This document shows, piece by piece, positions 26,224 to 34,784 of a DNA stretch of 43,360 bases. Numbering within the stretch: the stretch's first letter is position 1; the number at the start of each line of letters is the position of its first letter. Origin of the DNA: an uncultured Flavobacteriales bacterium (GTDB lineage: Bacteria; Bacteroidota; Bacteroidia; Flavobacteriales; Flavobacteriaceae); assembly GCA_913058295.1 (NCBI GenBank), contig CAJXRD010000026.1, positions 1 to 43,360 on the forward strand. The letters run 5' to 3'. The position numbers and the translations under genes were made by a program. Under the pieces are notes generated by a model that saw only the letters and a program-made list of their open reading frames with translations, had not been told where the DNA came from and did not search any database.

Positions 26224-26793
26224 ATGATTAAAAATATCCCTTTTATAGTTTTACTAGTTATATCTGTATTTTCTAGTATAGCACAAGAAAATGATTTAGA
26301 GAATCAATTCGACGAGGTCTTAAAAAAATCTAACAATTATCAAGAATATAAGGTAATTAAGAAAGTTGAAATTAATGCTCTTAAAAAAAACGTATTAGAT
26401 ACCGTAGCAGTATTAGAACAAAGTATAGCTTCTTCCTCTATAGAAATCGAAGAACAAAAAAACACTATTTCCAGTCTTAATACTGAATTGGAAACTACCA
26501 AAAACGAATTAACCGATTCTAAGAAAAAAGAAACTGGTATAGAATTATTGGGAATTCTCACCAATAAATCTACTTATAATGCCATTGCAATTTCATTAAT
26601 AGGAATTTTAATCTTTACTATTTTTGTGCTATTCTATAAATTTAAGAACAGCAATAGTGTAACAAAGTCTACACTTACTAAAATATCTGAAACCGAAGAA
26701 GAATTGGATACTTTCCGTCAAAAATCTATTGAACGTGAGCAACAAATAAGAAGAAAACTACAGGACGAGATAAATAAAAATAAAGACTCCTAA
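26224..26793 (+). CDS. Membrane-anchored coiled-coil protein
   Basis: 189 residues. A signal peptide (MIKNIPFIVLLVISVFSSIAQ) is followed by a long periplasmic coiled coil (about 25-105, rich in Glu, Lys, Ser and Leu heptads, SIEIEEQKNTISSLNTELET), a membrane helix at about 119-140 (AIAISLIGILIFTIFVLFY) and a cytoplasmic coiled tail of about 45 residues ending in QIRRKLQDEINKNKDS. No catalytic motif is present. Homologues are sometimes labelled tRNA (guanine-N1)-methyltransferase, which the sequence does not support. It converges on murA with a 3-base gap and no terminator between them. Confidence 0.8.
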   Translation: MIKNIPFIVLLVISVFSSIAQENDLENQFDEVLKKSNNYQEYKVIKKVEINALKKNVLDTVAVLEQSIASSSIEIEEQKNTISSLNTELETTKNELTDSKKKETGIELLGILTNKSTYNAIAISLIGILIFTIFVLFYKFKNSNSVTKSTLTKISETEEELDTFRQKSIEREQQIRRKLQDEINKNKDS

Positions 26794-26796
26794 TAC

Positions 26797-28110
26797 TTAA
26801 TTATCGAGCCTAATTATCTTGGCTCCAATAGCACGTAAGCGCTCATCGATATTTTCATAGCCACGATCTATTTGTTCTATATTATGTATGGTACTGGTTC
26901 CTTTTGCAGATAAAGCAGCAATAAGTAATGAAATCCCAGCTCTAATATCTGGAGAAACCATATTTGTAGCTTTTAAAGAACTTTTAAAATCATGTCCTAT
27001 AACTGTAGCTCTATGTGGATCGCATAAGATTATCTTCGCTCCCATATCTATCAATTTATCCACGAAGAACAATCGACTTTCAAACATTTTTTGGTGAATT
27101 AAAACGGAGCCTTTTGCTTGGGTAGAAATCACTAAAACAATACTTAATAAATCTGGTGTAAATCCAGGCCAAGTAGCATCGGACACCGTTAGTATAGATC
27201 CATCAATATATCCTTGAATTTCATAACCATCTTGAGCAGGAATATAGATATCATCACCCCTCTTTTCTAGCTGAATTCCTAATTTTCTAAAAGTATCTGG
27301 AATTAGACCTAAGTTTTCCCAACTTACATCTTTGATCGTAATTTCGCTTTGCGTCATTGCAGCTAAGCCAATCCAACTTCCAATCTCAATCATATCTGGG
27401 AGTACTGTATGTGTACAACCGCCTAGCTCCTTGACACCTTCAATAGTAAGCAAGTTAGAACCTACTCCACTAATTTTAGCCCCCATACTATTCAGCATTT
27501 TACAAAGCTGTTGTAAATAAGGTTCACAAGCAGCATTATAAATGGTAGTTAAACCTTTTGCCATAACTGCAGCCATAACAATATTTGCAGTACCAGTAAC
27601 AGATGCTTGGTCTAACAACATATAAGTTCCTGTTAAACCATTTGGTGCTTCCACACCATAAAAACTTTCTTCTTTAATATATCTAAAGGTTGCACCTAAT
27701 TTTATGAATCCTTCAAAATGGGTATCTAACCTTCTTCTTCCAATTTTATCGCCTCCAGGACGTGGAATATATCCTTTTCCAAAACGACTTAATAAAGGCC
27801 CAACAATCATGATAGAACCTCTAATAGAACTTCCATCTTTTTTGAATTGCTCCGATTCTAGATATTTTAAATTTAATTCGTCCGCTTTAAAAGAATAACT
27901 TCCTTTACCAAGCTTATTAATTTTAACACCTAAATTCTTAAGAATTTCAATCAGTTTATTAACATCCCGGATGTCTGGTATGTTATTAATAATAACCTCT
28001 TCTGAAGTTAACAAAACAGCACATAAAATCTGAAGTGCCTCATTTTTTGCTCCTTGAGGAGTTATTTCTCCTTGTAATTGATGTCCTCCTTCAATTTGAA
28101 AAGTTCCCAT
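26797..28110 (-). CDS. murA: UDP-N-acetylglucosamine 1-carboxyvinyltransferase
   Basis: 437 residues, catalysing the first committed step of peptidoglycan synthesis: transfer of enolpyruvate from PEP to UDP-GlcNAc in the cytoplasm. K22 in GAKNEAL and R98 in SSIRGSIM are active-site residues, and the catalytic loop reads PRPGGDKIGRRRLDTHF. The Cys that fosfomycin alkylates in E. coli (PGGCxIG) is D121 here, as in mycobacteria and chlamydiae, where Asp keeps activity and gives natural fosfomycin resistance. TPDLLS preserves the catalytic Asp near residue 300. It lies downstream of the DUF4290 gene (gap 113 nt), the usual Bacteroidota neighbour. Confidence 0.97.
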   Translation of the reverse strand: MGTFQIEGGHQLQGEITPQGAKNEALQILCAVLLTSEEVIINNIPDIRDVNKLIEILKNLGVKINKLGKGSYSFKADELNLKYLESEQFKKDGSSIRGSIMIVGPLLSRFGKGYIPRPGGDKIGRRRLDTHFEGFIKLGATFRYIKEESFYGVEAPNGLTGTYMLLDQASVTGTANIVMAAVMAKGLTTIYNAACEPYLQQLCKMLNSMGAKISGVGSNLLTIEGVKELGGCTHTVLPDMIEIGSWIGLAAMTQSEITIKDVSWENLGLIPDTFRKLGIQLEKRGDDIYIPAQDGYEIQGYIDGSILTVSDATWPGFTPDLLSIVLVISTQAKGSVLIHQKMFESRLFFVDKLIDMGAKIILCDPHRATVIGHDFKSSLKATNMVSPDIRAGISLLIAALSAKGTSTIHNIEQIDRGYENIDERLRAIGAKIIRLDN

Positions 28111-28223
28111 GAATGTTGTAGGTTTTGTGTGGTTTACCCAAATTAATATTTAGAAACCTATTGATACTATCTTATATATATTTAAATAACTAAGATATAA
28201 ATTCAATATTGTATTAAAAATGT

Positions 28224-28877
28224 TTAGTAACGTTTTCTAGGACGATTATTATTATTAGAAGTAGTTTTCTTGGCTTTGTAATTTTTCTTAGTACCGTAAC
28301 TCTTTTTATTTTTTAAAATAGTCATGGTGTCTAATAAAACCTCGTCACTTCCTTTAAGATTTATTTTACCGTCAGAAAGTTCGAATAAATGATTAAAAAT
28401 CACACTATCCACAACGGTGTCTTTATTCCAGTTTAAGAAACATTTCTTCATATGATTGGCAATGGTTAATACCAAACCTTCTTTCATATCTCCATCTTCC
28501 CAACTATTTGCGATATCTATCATTCGCTTTATATTGTTTCCGTAGAAACGATATTTTGGAAAATTTTGAGGATATGATAATGATTTTGGGTGTTCCTGTA
28601 ATTCTTCTCTAGAAGGTTTCTCGTATGGAGAATCAACATCTAATTTAAAGTCTGAAATAATAAATAATTGATCCCAAAGCTTATGTTGGAAATCGGGTAC
28701 ATCACGTAAATGAGGATTTAAATTTCCCATTACCGAGATAATGCTTTTTGCCACTTTGCATCGTTCTTCTTTATCATCGATGGATATTGCATGGTCCACC
28801 ATTTTTTGAATATGTCTCCCATATTCAGGTATAATGAGCATAGGACGCTCTGAGTTGTATTCAATTTCGTATATCAA
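28224..28877 (-). CDS. DUF4290 domain-containing protein
   Basis: 217 residues, cytoplasmic, no signal peptide. The opening YEIEYNSERPMLIIPEYGRHIQKMVDHA and the later LNPHLRDVPDFQHKLWDQLFI identify the DUF4290 family, a Bacteroidota family almost always placed beside murA, as here. The last 40 residues are a low-complexity basic tail (KKNYKAKKTTSNNNNRPRKRY), which might bind nucleic acid or another acidic partner; that is only a guess. Function unknown. It probably shares a transcript with murA. Confidence 0.9.
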   Translation of the reverse strand: MIYEIEYNSERPMLIIPEYGRHIQKMVDHAISIDDKEERCKVAKSIISVMGNLNPHLRDVPDFQHKLWDQLFIISDFKLDVDSPYEKPSREELQEHPKSLSYPQNFPKYRFYGNNIKRMIDIANSWEDGDMKEGLVLTIANHMKKCFLNWNKDTVVDSVIFNHLFELSDGKINLKGSDEVLLDTMTILKNKKSYGTKKNYKAKKTTSNNNNRPRKRY

Positions 28878-28970
28878 AATAATATGGATAATGTTGTGGT
28901 ATAATTGATCACCTACAACGTGTTATTTTTTATGAAGTAATTTTCTTAATAGACCTGCAAAATACTAATT

Positions 28971-29261
28971 TTATAGAGAAATAACTCCCTCAACATTAGA
29001 AACTTCAATATATTTTTGAATAACTGCATCTGGCGTATCCATTTTTACTTTAATGGAAAGACTAGTATAGGTCCCTTTTGAAGAATCTCGCTTTTTAATC
29101 TCTGCGTTAATGCCATCAAAAATCGACTCTATCTTAGCTGTTTTTTCAAGATTAGAAGGCACTATAAACTTATATAAATATATGGATGGCCAAGAGGTAT
29201 CCGTTTCCAATTGACTTTTTAATCTTTTATAAAATTCTGTTGTTTTTTTATCTGTTTTCAT
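28971..29261 (-). CDS. DUF493 family protein (YbeD-like)
   Basis: 96 residues, with WPSIYLYKFIVPSN near residue 25 and the strand-helix pattern of the small DUF493/YbeD fold, an ACT-like alpha-beta sandwich. E. coli YbeD lies next to lipoate genes but no function is settled. Here it is upstream of DUF4290 and murA on the same strand. The gap to DUF4290 is 93 nt. The ATG gives MKTDKKTTEFYKRLKSQLE, a reasonable family start. Confidence 0.87.
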   Translation of the reverse strand: MKTDKKTTEFYKRLKSQLETDTSWPSIYLYKFIVPSNLEKTAKIESIFDGINAEIKKRDSSKGTYTSLSIKVKMDTPDAVIQKYIEVSNVEGVISL

Positions 29262-29281
29262 TTGCGCTAATAAATAGTTAA

Positions 29282-29289
29282 CAAAGATA
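29282..29289 (-). promoter_or_regulatory. Possible -7 element of the DUF493-DUF4290-murA run
   Basis: On the minus strand TATCTTTG lies 20 nt before the DUF493 ATG. It is the same octamer as in the tRNA promoter. No TTG is found 17-23 nt upstream. Confidence 0.45.
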
Positions 29290-29334
29290 GGCTAACCATA
29301 ATTATTTCCGTTCTTTGTAGCATATCTTTAACTT

Positions 29335-29874
29335 ATGCCAAAAAAAATTGTAATCACAGGTGGACCTGGCACTGGAAAAACATCTCTAGTATCTTATCTT
29401 TTAAATAAAGGCTATCAATGTATGCCTGAGATTTCGAGAGAAATAATATTGGAGGCTCAAAAAAATGGAATTGAACAATTATTTTTAGAAGACCCTATCC
29501 TTTTTAGTCAAAAACTTTTAGAGGGCAGAAAAAAACAATTCAAGGATACTCATCATCTAAAAAATACATTTTTATTTTTCGATCGTGGCTTACCAGATAT
29601 TACTGCCTATATGGATTATTCTAAAACGATTTATCCAGATCATTTTTTAGACACCTGTCATTCTTTAAAATACGATCTCGTTTTTTTATTACCCCCTTGG
29701 AAAGACATCTACAAGCAAGATAACGAAAGGTATGAAACTTTTGAAGAAGCTATAATAATTCACGATTATCTATTAAAAGGATATGAAAAATATGGATATC
29801 GAGTTATAGAAATACCTTTTGGTAATTTAGAAGATAGAAAAGAATTCATATTTAATACATTAAGAAATTTGTAA
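29335..29874 (+). CDS. P-loop ATPase/kinase-like protein (AAA_28 type)
   Basis: 179 residues. Walker A is GGPGTGKT at residues 9-16, and FLFFDRGLPDITAYMDY supplies the Asp/Arg region typical of this nucleoside-kinase-like ATPase family. YDLVFLLPPWKDIYKQDNERYETFEEA and the following YEKYGYRVIEIPFG resemble nicotinamide-riboside-kinase or AAA_28 proteins. Substrate unknown. The stop codon is directly followed by the TTG start of recQ with no gap, so the two are translationally linked. Confidence 0.85.
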   Translation: MPKKIVITGGPGTGKTSLVSYLLNKGYQCMPEISREIILEAQKNGIEQLFLEDPILFSQKLLEGRKKQFKDTHHLKNTFLFFDRGLPDITAYMDYSKTIYPDHFLDTCHSLKYDLVFLLPPWKDIYKQDNERYETFEEAIIIHDYLLKGYEKYGYRVIEIPFGNLEDRKEFIFNTLRNL

Positions 29875-31776
29875 TTGAATAATCCAATTCAAATACTTGA
29901 AAAATATTGGGGTCATTCTCGTTTTTTTCCTATGCAGGAAGAGCTCATCACTTCTGTTTTAAATGGAAAAGACAGTATAGCTTTACTTCCAACGGGTGGT
30001 GGTAAGTCTGTTTGTTTTCAAATCCCTGCATTAGCTCAAGAAGGAATTTGCATTGTTGTCTCCCCCTTAGTTGCATTAATGAATGATCAAGTTACTGCAT
30101 TAAAAAAAAAGGGAATTAAAGCCTTAGCTATTACTGGAGGAATTAAATTTCAAGATTTAAACATTCTCTTAGATAATGCTATTTATGGCAACTATAAATT
30201 TCTATATCTATCTCCCGAAAGACTAAAGCAAGAACTTGTCCAGAATTCCATAAGACTCATGAGTGTGAATCTTTTTGCCATAGATGAAGCACATTGTATT
30301 TCGCAGTGGGGAAACGATTTTAGACCCGCTTATAACAACATAAATATCCTTAGAACATTACACCCATTAGTCCCATTTATTGCCCTTACAGCAACAGCTA
30401 GCCCAGAGGTCTTAGAAGACACTATCATTCAATTACAATTAGAAAATCCAAGCGTTTTTAAAAGTTCTTTTATTCGTAAAAACCTTTCGTATCAAGTTAT
30501 TAAGGAAGATGATAAATTATATAGAATTGAAAGCTTGCTTAAAAACAATAATGGTTCTGCTATTGTTTATGTGAGAAGTAGAAAAATGGCTGTAGAGGTG
30601 AGCAATCAATTAAATAGCTTAGGGATTACTAGTAATTTTTATCACGGAGGGATTGCTAATGAAGCAAAACAATCTCGATTAGAAGATTGGCTAGACGGAA
30701 AGAATGATGTCATGGTAGCTACCAATGCTTTTGGTATGGGAATAGACAACCCAAATGTTAGGTTTGTATTTCATATTCAATTATCCGAAAGCTTAGAAAG
30801 TTACTTTCAGGAAGCTGGCCGCGCAGGTAGAGACCAGAACTACGCTAGTGCAATTATACTTTATAACGATTATGATAAAGTATTGATAAAAAAGCAATTT
30901 ATAGATTCCAGACCTACTACCAATGAAATAAAAGTACTATACCGTAAATTGAGTACTTATTTTCAAATTTCTTATGGGGAAGGAGAATTTACAAATCACA
31001 GTTTTAGCTTTACTAAATTTTGTGAAACCTATAAATTAAATACTTTACTTACTTATAATGGTCTAACAGCATTAGATAGACTTGGAGTTCTTCAACTTTC
31101 GAAACAGTTTGGAAGAAAAACGATTTTAAAGTTTTTATTGGATTCCGATAATATCCTGAAATATTTTCAAACAGATGTTACACTATCTATCATAGGAAAG
31201 ACAATTCTTAGACTTTATGGAGGTATTTTTGAATCTCCTACTGGGATTAACCTAGAACTTATCGCTTCAAAAACTGGTCAGAATATGGAAACCATTATTA
31301 GTTCTTTAAATAAAATGGAGCGAGATCAAGTAATTGAATTAAAATTATACCATACAGATTCCTCCATCACATTTAATGTACCTAGAGAAGATGATAAAAC
31401 AATAAATGTAATTTCTAAAGAATTAGAAAGATTAAATCAAAAGAAAAAGGAAGAAGTAAAAGCAGTATTGAATTATTTAGAAAATTCATCAATTTGCAAA
31501 AGTCTTCAATTGGTGAGTTATTTTGGAGAAACCAATGCACAACCTTGTGGGGTTTGTTCTGTTTGTGCATCCCAACAGTCCACACCTAGTAAAAAGGAAA
31601 GCATTCTTATTTCAGAAAAGATTAAATTATTATTAGAAGATCATGAAATGACTTCTCGAGAAATTTCAGAAAAACTTACTTTTACAGAATCAAAAATACT
31701 CGTTATTTTGCGTCTATTACAAGATGCAAACAAGATTAAAATAAACACTAAAAATCAATATTATTTAAATTTATGA
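29875..31776 (+). CDS. recQ: ATP-dependent DNA helicase RecQ
   Basis: 633 residues, a 3'-5' helicase of the RecF repair and replication-restart pathways. The start is a TTG immediately after the upstream stop codon; the next ATG (29932) would delete the Q-motif region YWGHSRFFPMQEELI, so TTG is needed. Motifs: I LPTGGGKSVCFQIP, II AIDEAHCISQWG, III ALTATA, VI QEAGRAGRDQ. The zinc-binding Cys lie in SICKSLQLVSYFGE and PCGVCSVC. A winged-helix-like end (MTSREISEKLTFTESKILVI) replaces a clear HRDC domain. The stop overlaps the fmt start (ATGA). Confidence 0.96.
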   Translation: MNNPIQILEKYWGHSRFFPMQEELITSVLNGKDSIALLPTGGGKSVCFQIPALAQEGICIVVSPLVALMNDQVTALKKKGIKALAITGGIKFQDLNILLDNAIYGNYKFLYLSPERLKQELVQNSIRLMSVNLFAIDEAHCISQWGNDFRPAYNNINILRTLHPLVPFIALTATASPEVLEDTIIQLQLENPSVFKSSFIRKNLSYQVIKEDDKLYRIESLLKNNNGSAIVYVRSRKMAVEVSNQLNSLGITSNFYHGGIANEAKQSRLEDWLDGKNDVMVATNAFGMGIDNPNVRFVFHIQLSESLESYFQEAGRAGRDQNYASAIILYNDYDKVLIKKQFIDSRPTTNEIKVLYRKLSTYFQISYGEGEFTNHSFSFTKFCETYKLNTLLTYNGLTALDRLGVLQLSKQFGRKTILKFLLDSDNILKYFQTDVTLSIIGKTILRLYGGIFESPTGINLELIASKTGQNMETIISSLNKMERDQVIELKLYHTDSSITFNVPREDDKTINVISKELERLNQKKKEEVKAVLNYLENSSICKSLQLVSYFGETNAQPCGVCSVCASQQSTPSKKESILISEKIKLLLEDHEMTSREISEKLTFTESKILVILRLLQDANKIKINTKNQYYLNL

Positions 31777-32720
31777 GAGACTTACGAATTGTATTTATGG
31801 GCACGCCAGGATTTGCGGTAGGAGTTTTACAAATGTTAGTTAAAAGTAAAAAGAATATTGTAGGCGTAATCACTTCACCAGACCGACCTGCCGGGAGAGG
31901 TCGTAAGCTTAAAGAATCTGATGTAAAGCAATATGCAAAAGCTCAAGGTTTATCTCTTTTACAACCTACCAATCTTAAAGATCCTGATTTTTTAAAAGAA
32001 TTAAAAAGTTTAAACGCAAATTTACACATCGTAGTAGCATTTAGAATGTTACCAAAAGTAGTTTGGAACATGCCTGAGTTTGGAACCTTTAATTTACATG
32101 CATCACTACTGCCTGAATACCGAGGAGCAGCCCCAATTAATTGGGCAATTATAAATAGAGAAACTAAAACTGGCGTCACTACTTTTTTTATAGATGACAA
32201 AATAGATACAGGTGAGCTTATATTAAGGAGAGAAATATCCATAGCAGAAAGAGAAACAGTTGGTAGCTTACATGACACTTTAATGAATTTAGGTGCAGCA
32301 TTAGTTATAGATACTTTAGATGTTATTGAAGAAAACAAATTGGTTACCATACCACAATTAGAAAATAATGATCTAAAAGATGCTCCAAAACTTACCAAAG
32401 AGAATACAAGAATTGACTGGAGCATGTCTGTAGAAAATATAGATGCATTTATTAGAGGATTAAATCCATATCCAGCTGCTTGGTGTTATCTATATAATAA
32501 GGAGGAAAAGGTTAAAGTGAAATTATACAACTGTACTCCAGAAATAAATACGCACACTTTTGCACTAGGAACGATAATAATTTTTAATAAAGAGGTAAAG
32601 GTTGCAGTATCAAATGGCTACCTTATTATAGAAGAAATGCAAATTCCTGGGAAGCGAAAAATGGACATTAAATCTCTTTTAAATGGATACACTTTTGAAG
32701 AAAATTCAAAAATGATGTAA
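31773..32720 (+). CDS. fmt: Methionyl-tRNA formyltransferase
   Basis: 315 residues. It formylates initiator Met-tRNA using 10-formyl-tetrahydrofolate. The N-terminal domain begins RIVFMGTPGFAVGVL, and the catalytic region is FNLHASLLPEYRGAAPINWA with the SLLP motif; VTTFFIDDKIDTGELI follows as usual. The C-terminal domain after about residue 210 (NTRIDWSMSVENIDAFIRGLNPYPAAW) contacts the tRNA. It overlaps recQ by ATGA, an arrangement I know from flavobacteria, where recQ and fmt adjoin. The following 180 nt hold the HU promoter. Confidence 0.97.
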   Translation: MRDLRIVFMGTPGFAVGVLQMLVKSKKNIVGVITSPDRPAGRGRKLKESDVKQYAKAQGLSLLQPTNLKDPDFLKELKSLNANLHIVVAFRMLPKVVWNMPEFGTFNLHASLLPEYRGAAPINWAIINRETKTGVTTFFIDDKIDTGELILRREISIAERETVGSLHDTLMNLGAALVIDTLDVIEENKLVTIPQLENNDLKDAPKLTKENTRIDWSMSVENIDAFIRGLNPYPAAWCYLYNKEEKVKVKLYNCTPEINTHTFALGTIIIFNKEVKVAVSNGYLIIEEMQIPGKRKMDIKSLLNGYTFEENSKMM

Positions 32721-32823
32721 AGCCCTACTATCGTTGAATCCATTTAAAACTAAAAAAAAAGGCCAGCTTTATTAACAATGCATCAAAGTTATTAACAAAA
32801 AACGCGATTTACCCCACTATTAC

Positions 32824-32853
32824 TTGCGTGAACCGATATTCCTTTTAAATTTG
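32824..32853 (+). promoter_or_regulatory. Promoter of the HU gene
   Basis: TTG at 32824-32826, a 19-nt spacer and TAAATTTG at 32846-32853 match the consensus. The resulting leader of about 40 nt is rich in A and T, as is common for strongly expressed genes in this phylum. Confidence 0.75.
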
Positions 32854-32901
32854 TAGAAACAATTAATGAAAGTTTAACCAACATTTTAATTTTTAAAGTT
32901 T

Positions 32902-33174
32902 ATGAACAAATCAGATTTAATCGACGCAATGGCAGAACATGCTGGAATTACAAAAGCAGCTGCAAAAAAAGCATTAGAATGCATGCTTATTGAAATTGAA
33001 GGATCTTTGCAAAAAGGTAATAGAGTTTCTTTAGTAGGTTTTGGATCTTGGTCAGTATCTAGAAGAGCTGCAAGAGACGGAAGAAACCCTCAAACGGGAG
33101 CTACTATCAAAATTAAAGCTAAAAACGTTGTAAAATTCAAAGCAGGTTCCGATTTAAGTAATAGTGTAAACTAG
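32902..33174 (+). CDS. hup: HU family DNA-binding protein
   Basis: 90 residues, the exact size of bacterial HU, a nucleoid protein that bends DNA as a dimer. The N-terminal helices are MNKSDLIDAMAEHAGITKAA, and the arm carries the signature GRNPQTGATIKIKAKNVVKFKAG, with the conserved Pro that intercalates in DNA. It has its own consensus promoter and a strong terminator, so it is a separate, probably highly expressed transcript. Confidence 0.96.
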   Translation: MNKSDLIDAMAEHAGITKAAAKKALECMLIEIEGSLQKGNRVSLVGFGSWSVSRRAARDGRNPQTGATIKIKAKNVVKFKAGSDLSNSVN

Positions 33175-33193
33175 TACTAAATATCTTTGCTTT

Positions 33194-33233
33194 AAAAAAG
33201 TCTCCTATCGCAAGATAATTGGAGACTTTTTTT
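33194..33233 (+). terminator. Intrinsic terminator of the HU gene
   Basis: The stem AAAAAAGTCTCC/GGAGACTTTTTT encloses a 15-base loop and is followed by T. It begins 20 bases after the HU stop codon. Confidence 0.88.
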
Positions 33234-33281
33234 ATGCCTATTATTTATTCATTTTAGGATAATGTTGTTTCTTATTAAATA

Positions 33282-33301
33282 AATACTTAAATTTAAGTAT
33301 T
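33282..33301. promoter_or_regulatory. Perfect 20-bp palindrome upstream of yqgE
   Basis: AATACTTAAATTTAAGTATT reads the same on both strands and ends 14 nt before the YqgE ATG. It could be an operator or part of a promoter region. With such AT-rich DNA chance cannot be excluded, though 10 matched pairs without a mismatch is unusual. Confidence 0.4.
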
Positions 33302-33315
33302 CAAACAATAAAAAA

Positions 33316-33876
33316 ATGACTATTCAAAAACTGGAAAAAGGGGTGTTATTGGTTGCAGAGCCTTCTATCATTGGAGATATTTCATTTAACCGGTCTGTTG
33401 TTTTATTAGCTGAATATAATGAAAATGGCTCGGTTGGCTTTATACTTAATAAACCGTTAGAATACAAACTCAATGACTTTATCCCAGAATTAAACTCCTC
33501 TATTACTGTTTATAACGGTGGTCCTGTAGAACAGGATAATTTATATTTTATTCATAAAATTCCAGAGTTAATTCCTAATAGTGTAGAAATTTCGAATGGT
33601 ATTTACTGGGGAGGTGATTTTAATGAAATCATTTCTTTACTACAAGAAAACAAATTAAAAGAATCTGAAATTAGATTTTTCTTAGGGTATTCGGGTTGGT
33701 CTAATGAGCAATTAGAGCAAGAACTAGAAGTAAATAGTTGGGTAATTATCACGAATGAATACAAACAAGAAATCTTAGGTAAAACAGACTCTAATTTCTG
33801 GAAAGAGAAAATGATAGAATTTGGTGGCGATTATTTAATTTGGTCTAATGCACCCGAAAACCCAAACTACAACTAG
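33316..33876 (+). CDS. YqgE/AlgH family protein
   Basis: 186 residues. The start LEKGVLLVAEPSIIGDISFNRSVVLLAEY, then GSVGFILNKPL, YNGGPVEQDNLYFIH and FFLGYSGWSNEQLEQEL are the conserved blocks of YqgE (AlgH, UPF0301). Structures of the family show an alpha-beta fold without a known active site, and its role is not settled. It is cytoplasmic, alone, and convergent with the aminotransferase gene (8-nt gap). Confidence 0.94.
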   Translation: MTIQKLEKGVLLVAEPSIIGDISFNRSVVLLAEYNENGSVGFILNKPLEYKLNDFIPELNSSITVYNGGPVEQDNLYFIHKIPELIPNSVEISNGIYWGGDFNEIISLLQENKLKESEIRFFLGYSGWSNEQLEQELEVNSWVIITNEYKQEILGKTDSNFWKEKMIEFGGDYLIWSNAPENPNYN

Positions 33877-33884
33877 TATCCCCT

Positions 33885-34730
33885 TTATTGTAATCTAGCA
33901 ATTGTATTCAGTTTTTGCAATAAATCTTTTGCAACTATAGACTCATATTCTTTTTTCCTATAATTTAAAACCGGTTGAATTCCCTGAATAACATTAGTAA
34001 TAAACAATTCATCAGCTTTCTGAAGATCAAAGGGTGAAATCGATTTTTCTATTAAAGTATATTTTTCAGAATTACTACAGATTGAGATTATTTGTTTTCG
34101 TAAAATTCCTTTAAGACAACCATCTTCTAAACTTGGAGTGATAATTTCTCCTCCTTTTACTAAAAAAACATTTCCGTTAAGGGCTTCTACTACTTGTTTT
34201 TTATCATTAAGTAGAATACAGTTGTCATAATCGTTTTCTTTAGCAAAAATGCTGCCTAACACATGAATGACTTTAGTACTGGTTTTTAATGTGGAAAGTA
34301 AACTAGCAGGGATATAATAATCCTTAAAAAGCTCTACTTTGTAGCTACTATCATTAAAAGTATAAAATGAATTTTCTAATTTTTCAGTAATTACAAAATA
34401 GTCAACATCGTTTGTAATTGGAGTATACTTCCCTCCTGCCTTTCTATTAATAAATATTTTAGCTCTTGCATTAGCAGTTAATCTTTCAGAATTTTCTAAA
34501 GTTTTAAGCACTTCGCTTTCTAGAAATTCCATAGAAAAACTCATTGGTATTTCCATTCTTAAGATACGCATAGATGCCATTAACCTAAAGTAATGATCTT
34601 CCCAGAATAGTATTTTTCCGTTAGATATACGCAAGGTTTCAAATAATGCGTCTCCGTATTGAAGGCCACGATTGTTAAAAGAAATTACTTCTTCGTTTTC
34701 TTTTATTAGATTTCCGTTATAATTGATCAT
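33885..34730 (-). CDS. Class IV aminotransferase (PabC/IlvE-like)
   Basis: 281 residues, fold type IV PLP enzyme. NNRGLQYGDALFETLRI near residue 19 binds the cofactor phosphate side in family members, and the lysine forming the Schiff base is probably in LLSTLKTSTKVIHVL. VEALNGNVFLVKGGEIITPSL and DGCLKGILRKQII follow as in 4-amino-4-deoxychorismate lyase and branched-chain aminotransferases. PabC (para-aminobenzoate for folate) is the commonest label for such lone genes, but D-amino-acid or branched-chain activity is also possible. Transcription may start from a -7 box overlapping the terminator of the gene behind it. Confidence 0.85.
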   Translation of the reverse strand: MINYNGNLIKENEEVISFNNRGLQYGDALFETLRISNGKILFWEDHYFRLMASMRILRMEIPMSFSMEFLESEVLKTLENSERLTANARAKIFINRKAGGKYTPITNDVDYFVITEKLENSFYTFNDSSYKVELFKDYYIPASLLSTLKTSTKVIHVLGSIFAKENDYDNCILLNDKKQVVEALNGNVFLVKGGEIITPSLEDGCLKGILRKQIISICSNSEKYTLIEKSISPFDLQKADELFITNVIQGIQPVLNYRKKEYESIVAKDLLQKLNTIARLQ

Positions 34731-34769
34731 AAAAAAACCGTCTCATTTAATTAAGACGGTGCAAATATA
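34731..34769 (-). promoter_or_regulatory. Terminator hairpin overlapping a -7 promoter element
   Basis: On the minus strand TATATTTG (plus 34762-34769) is followed by a CCGTCT/AGACGG stem with a 10-base loop (plus 34738-34759) and seven T ending right at the aminotransferase ATG. The hairpin plus T-run fits a terminator of the START-like gene upstream; the TATATTTG could be a promoter for the aminotransferase. Alternatively the hairpin is a leader attenuator. Confidence 0.55.
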
Positions 34770-34784
34770 GTTTTTAGATTGAGT

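Noticed and set aside
31943-32425. 160-residue open frame on the minus strand
   Set aside because: Lies wholly within fmt in antisense, has Ser/Leu-rich random composition and no family match.
33182-33189. TATCTTTG promoter after the HU gene
   Set aside because: No TTG 17-23 nt upstream and it would fire straight into the HU terminator.
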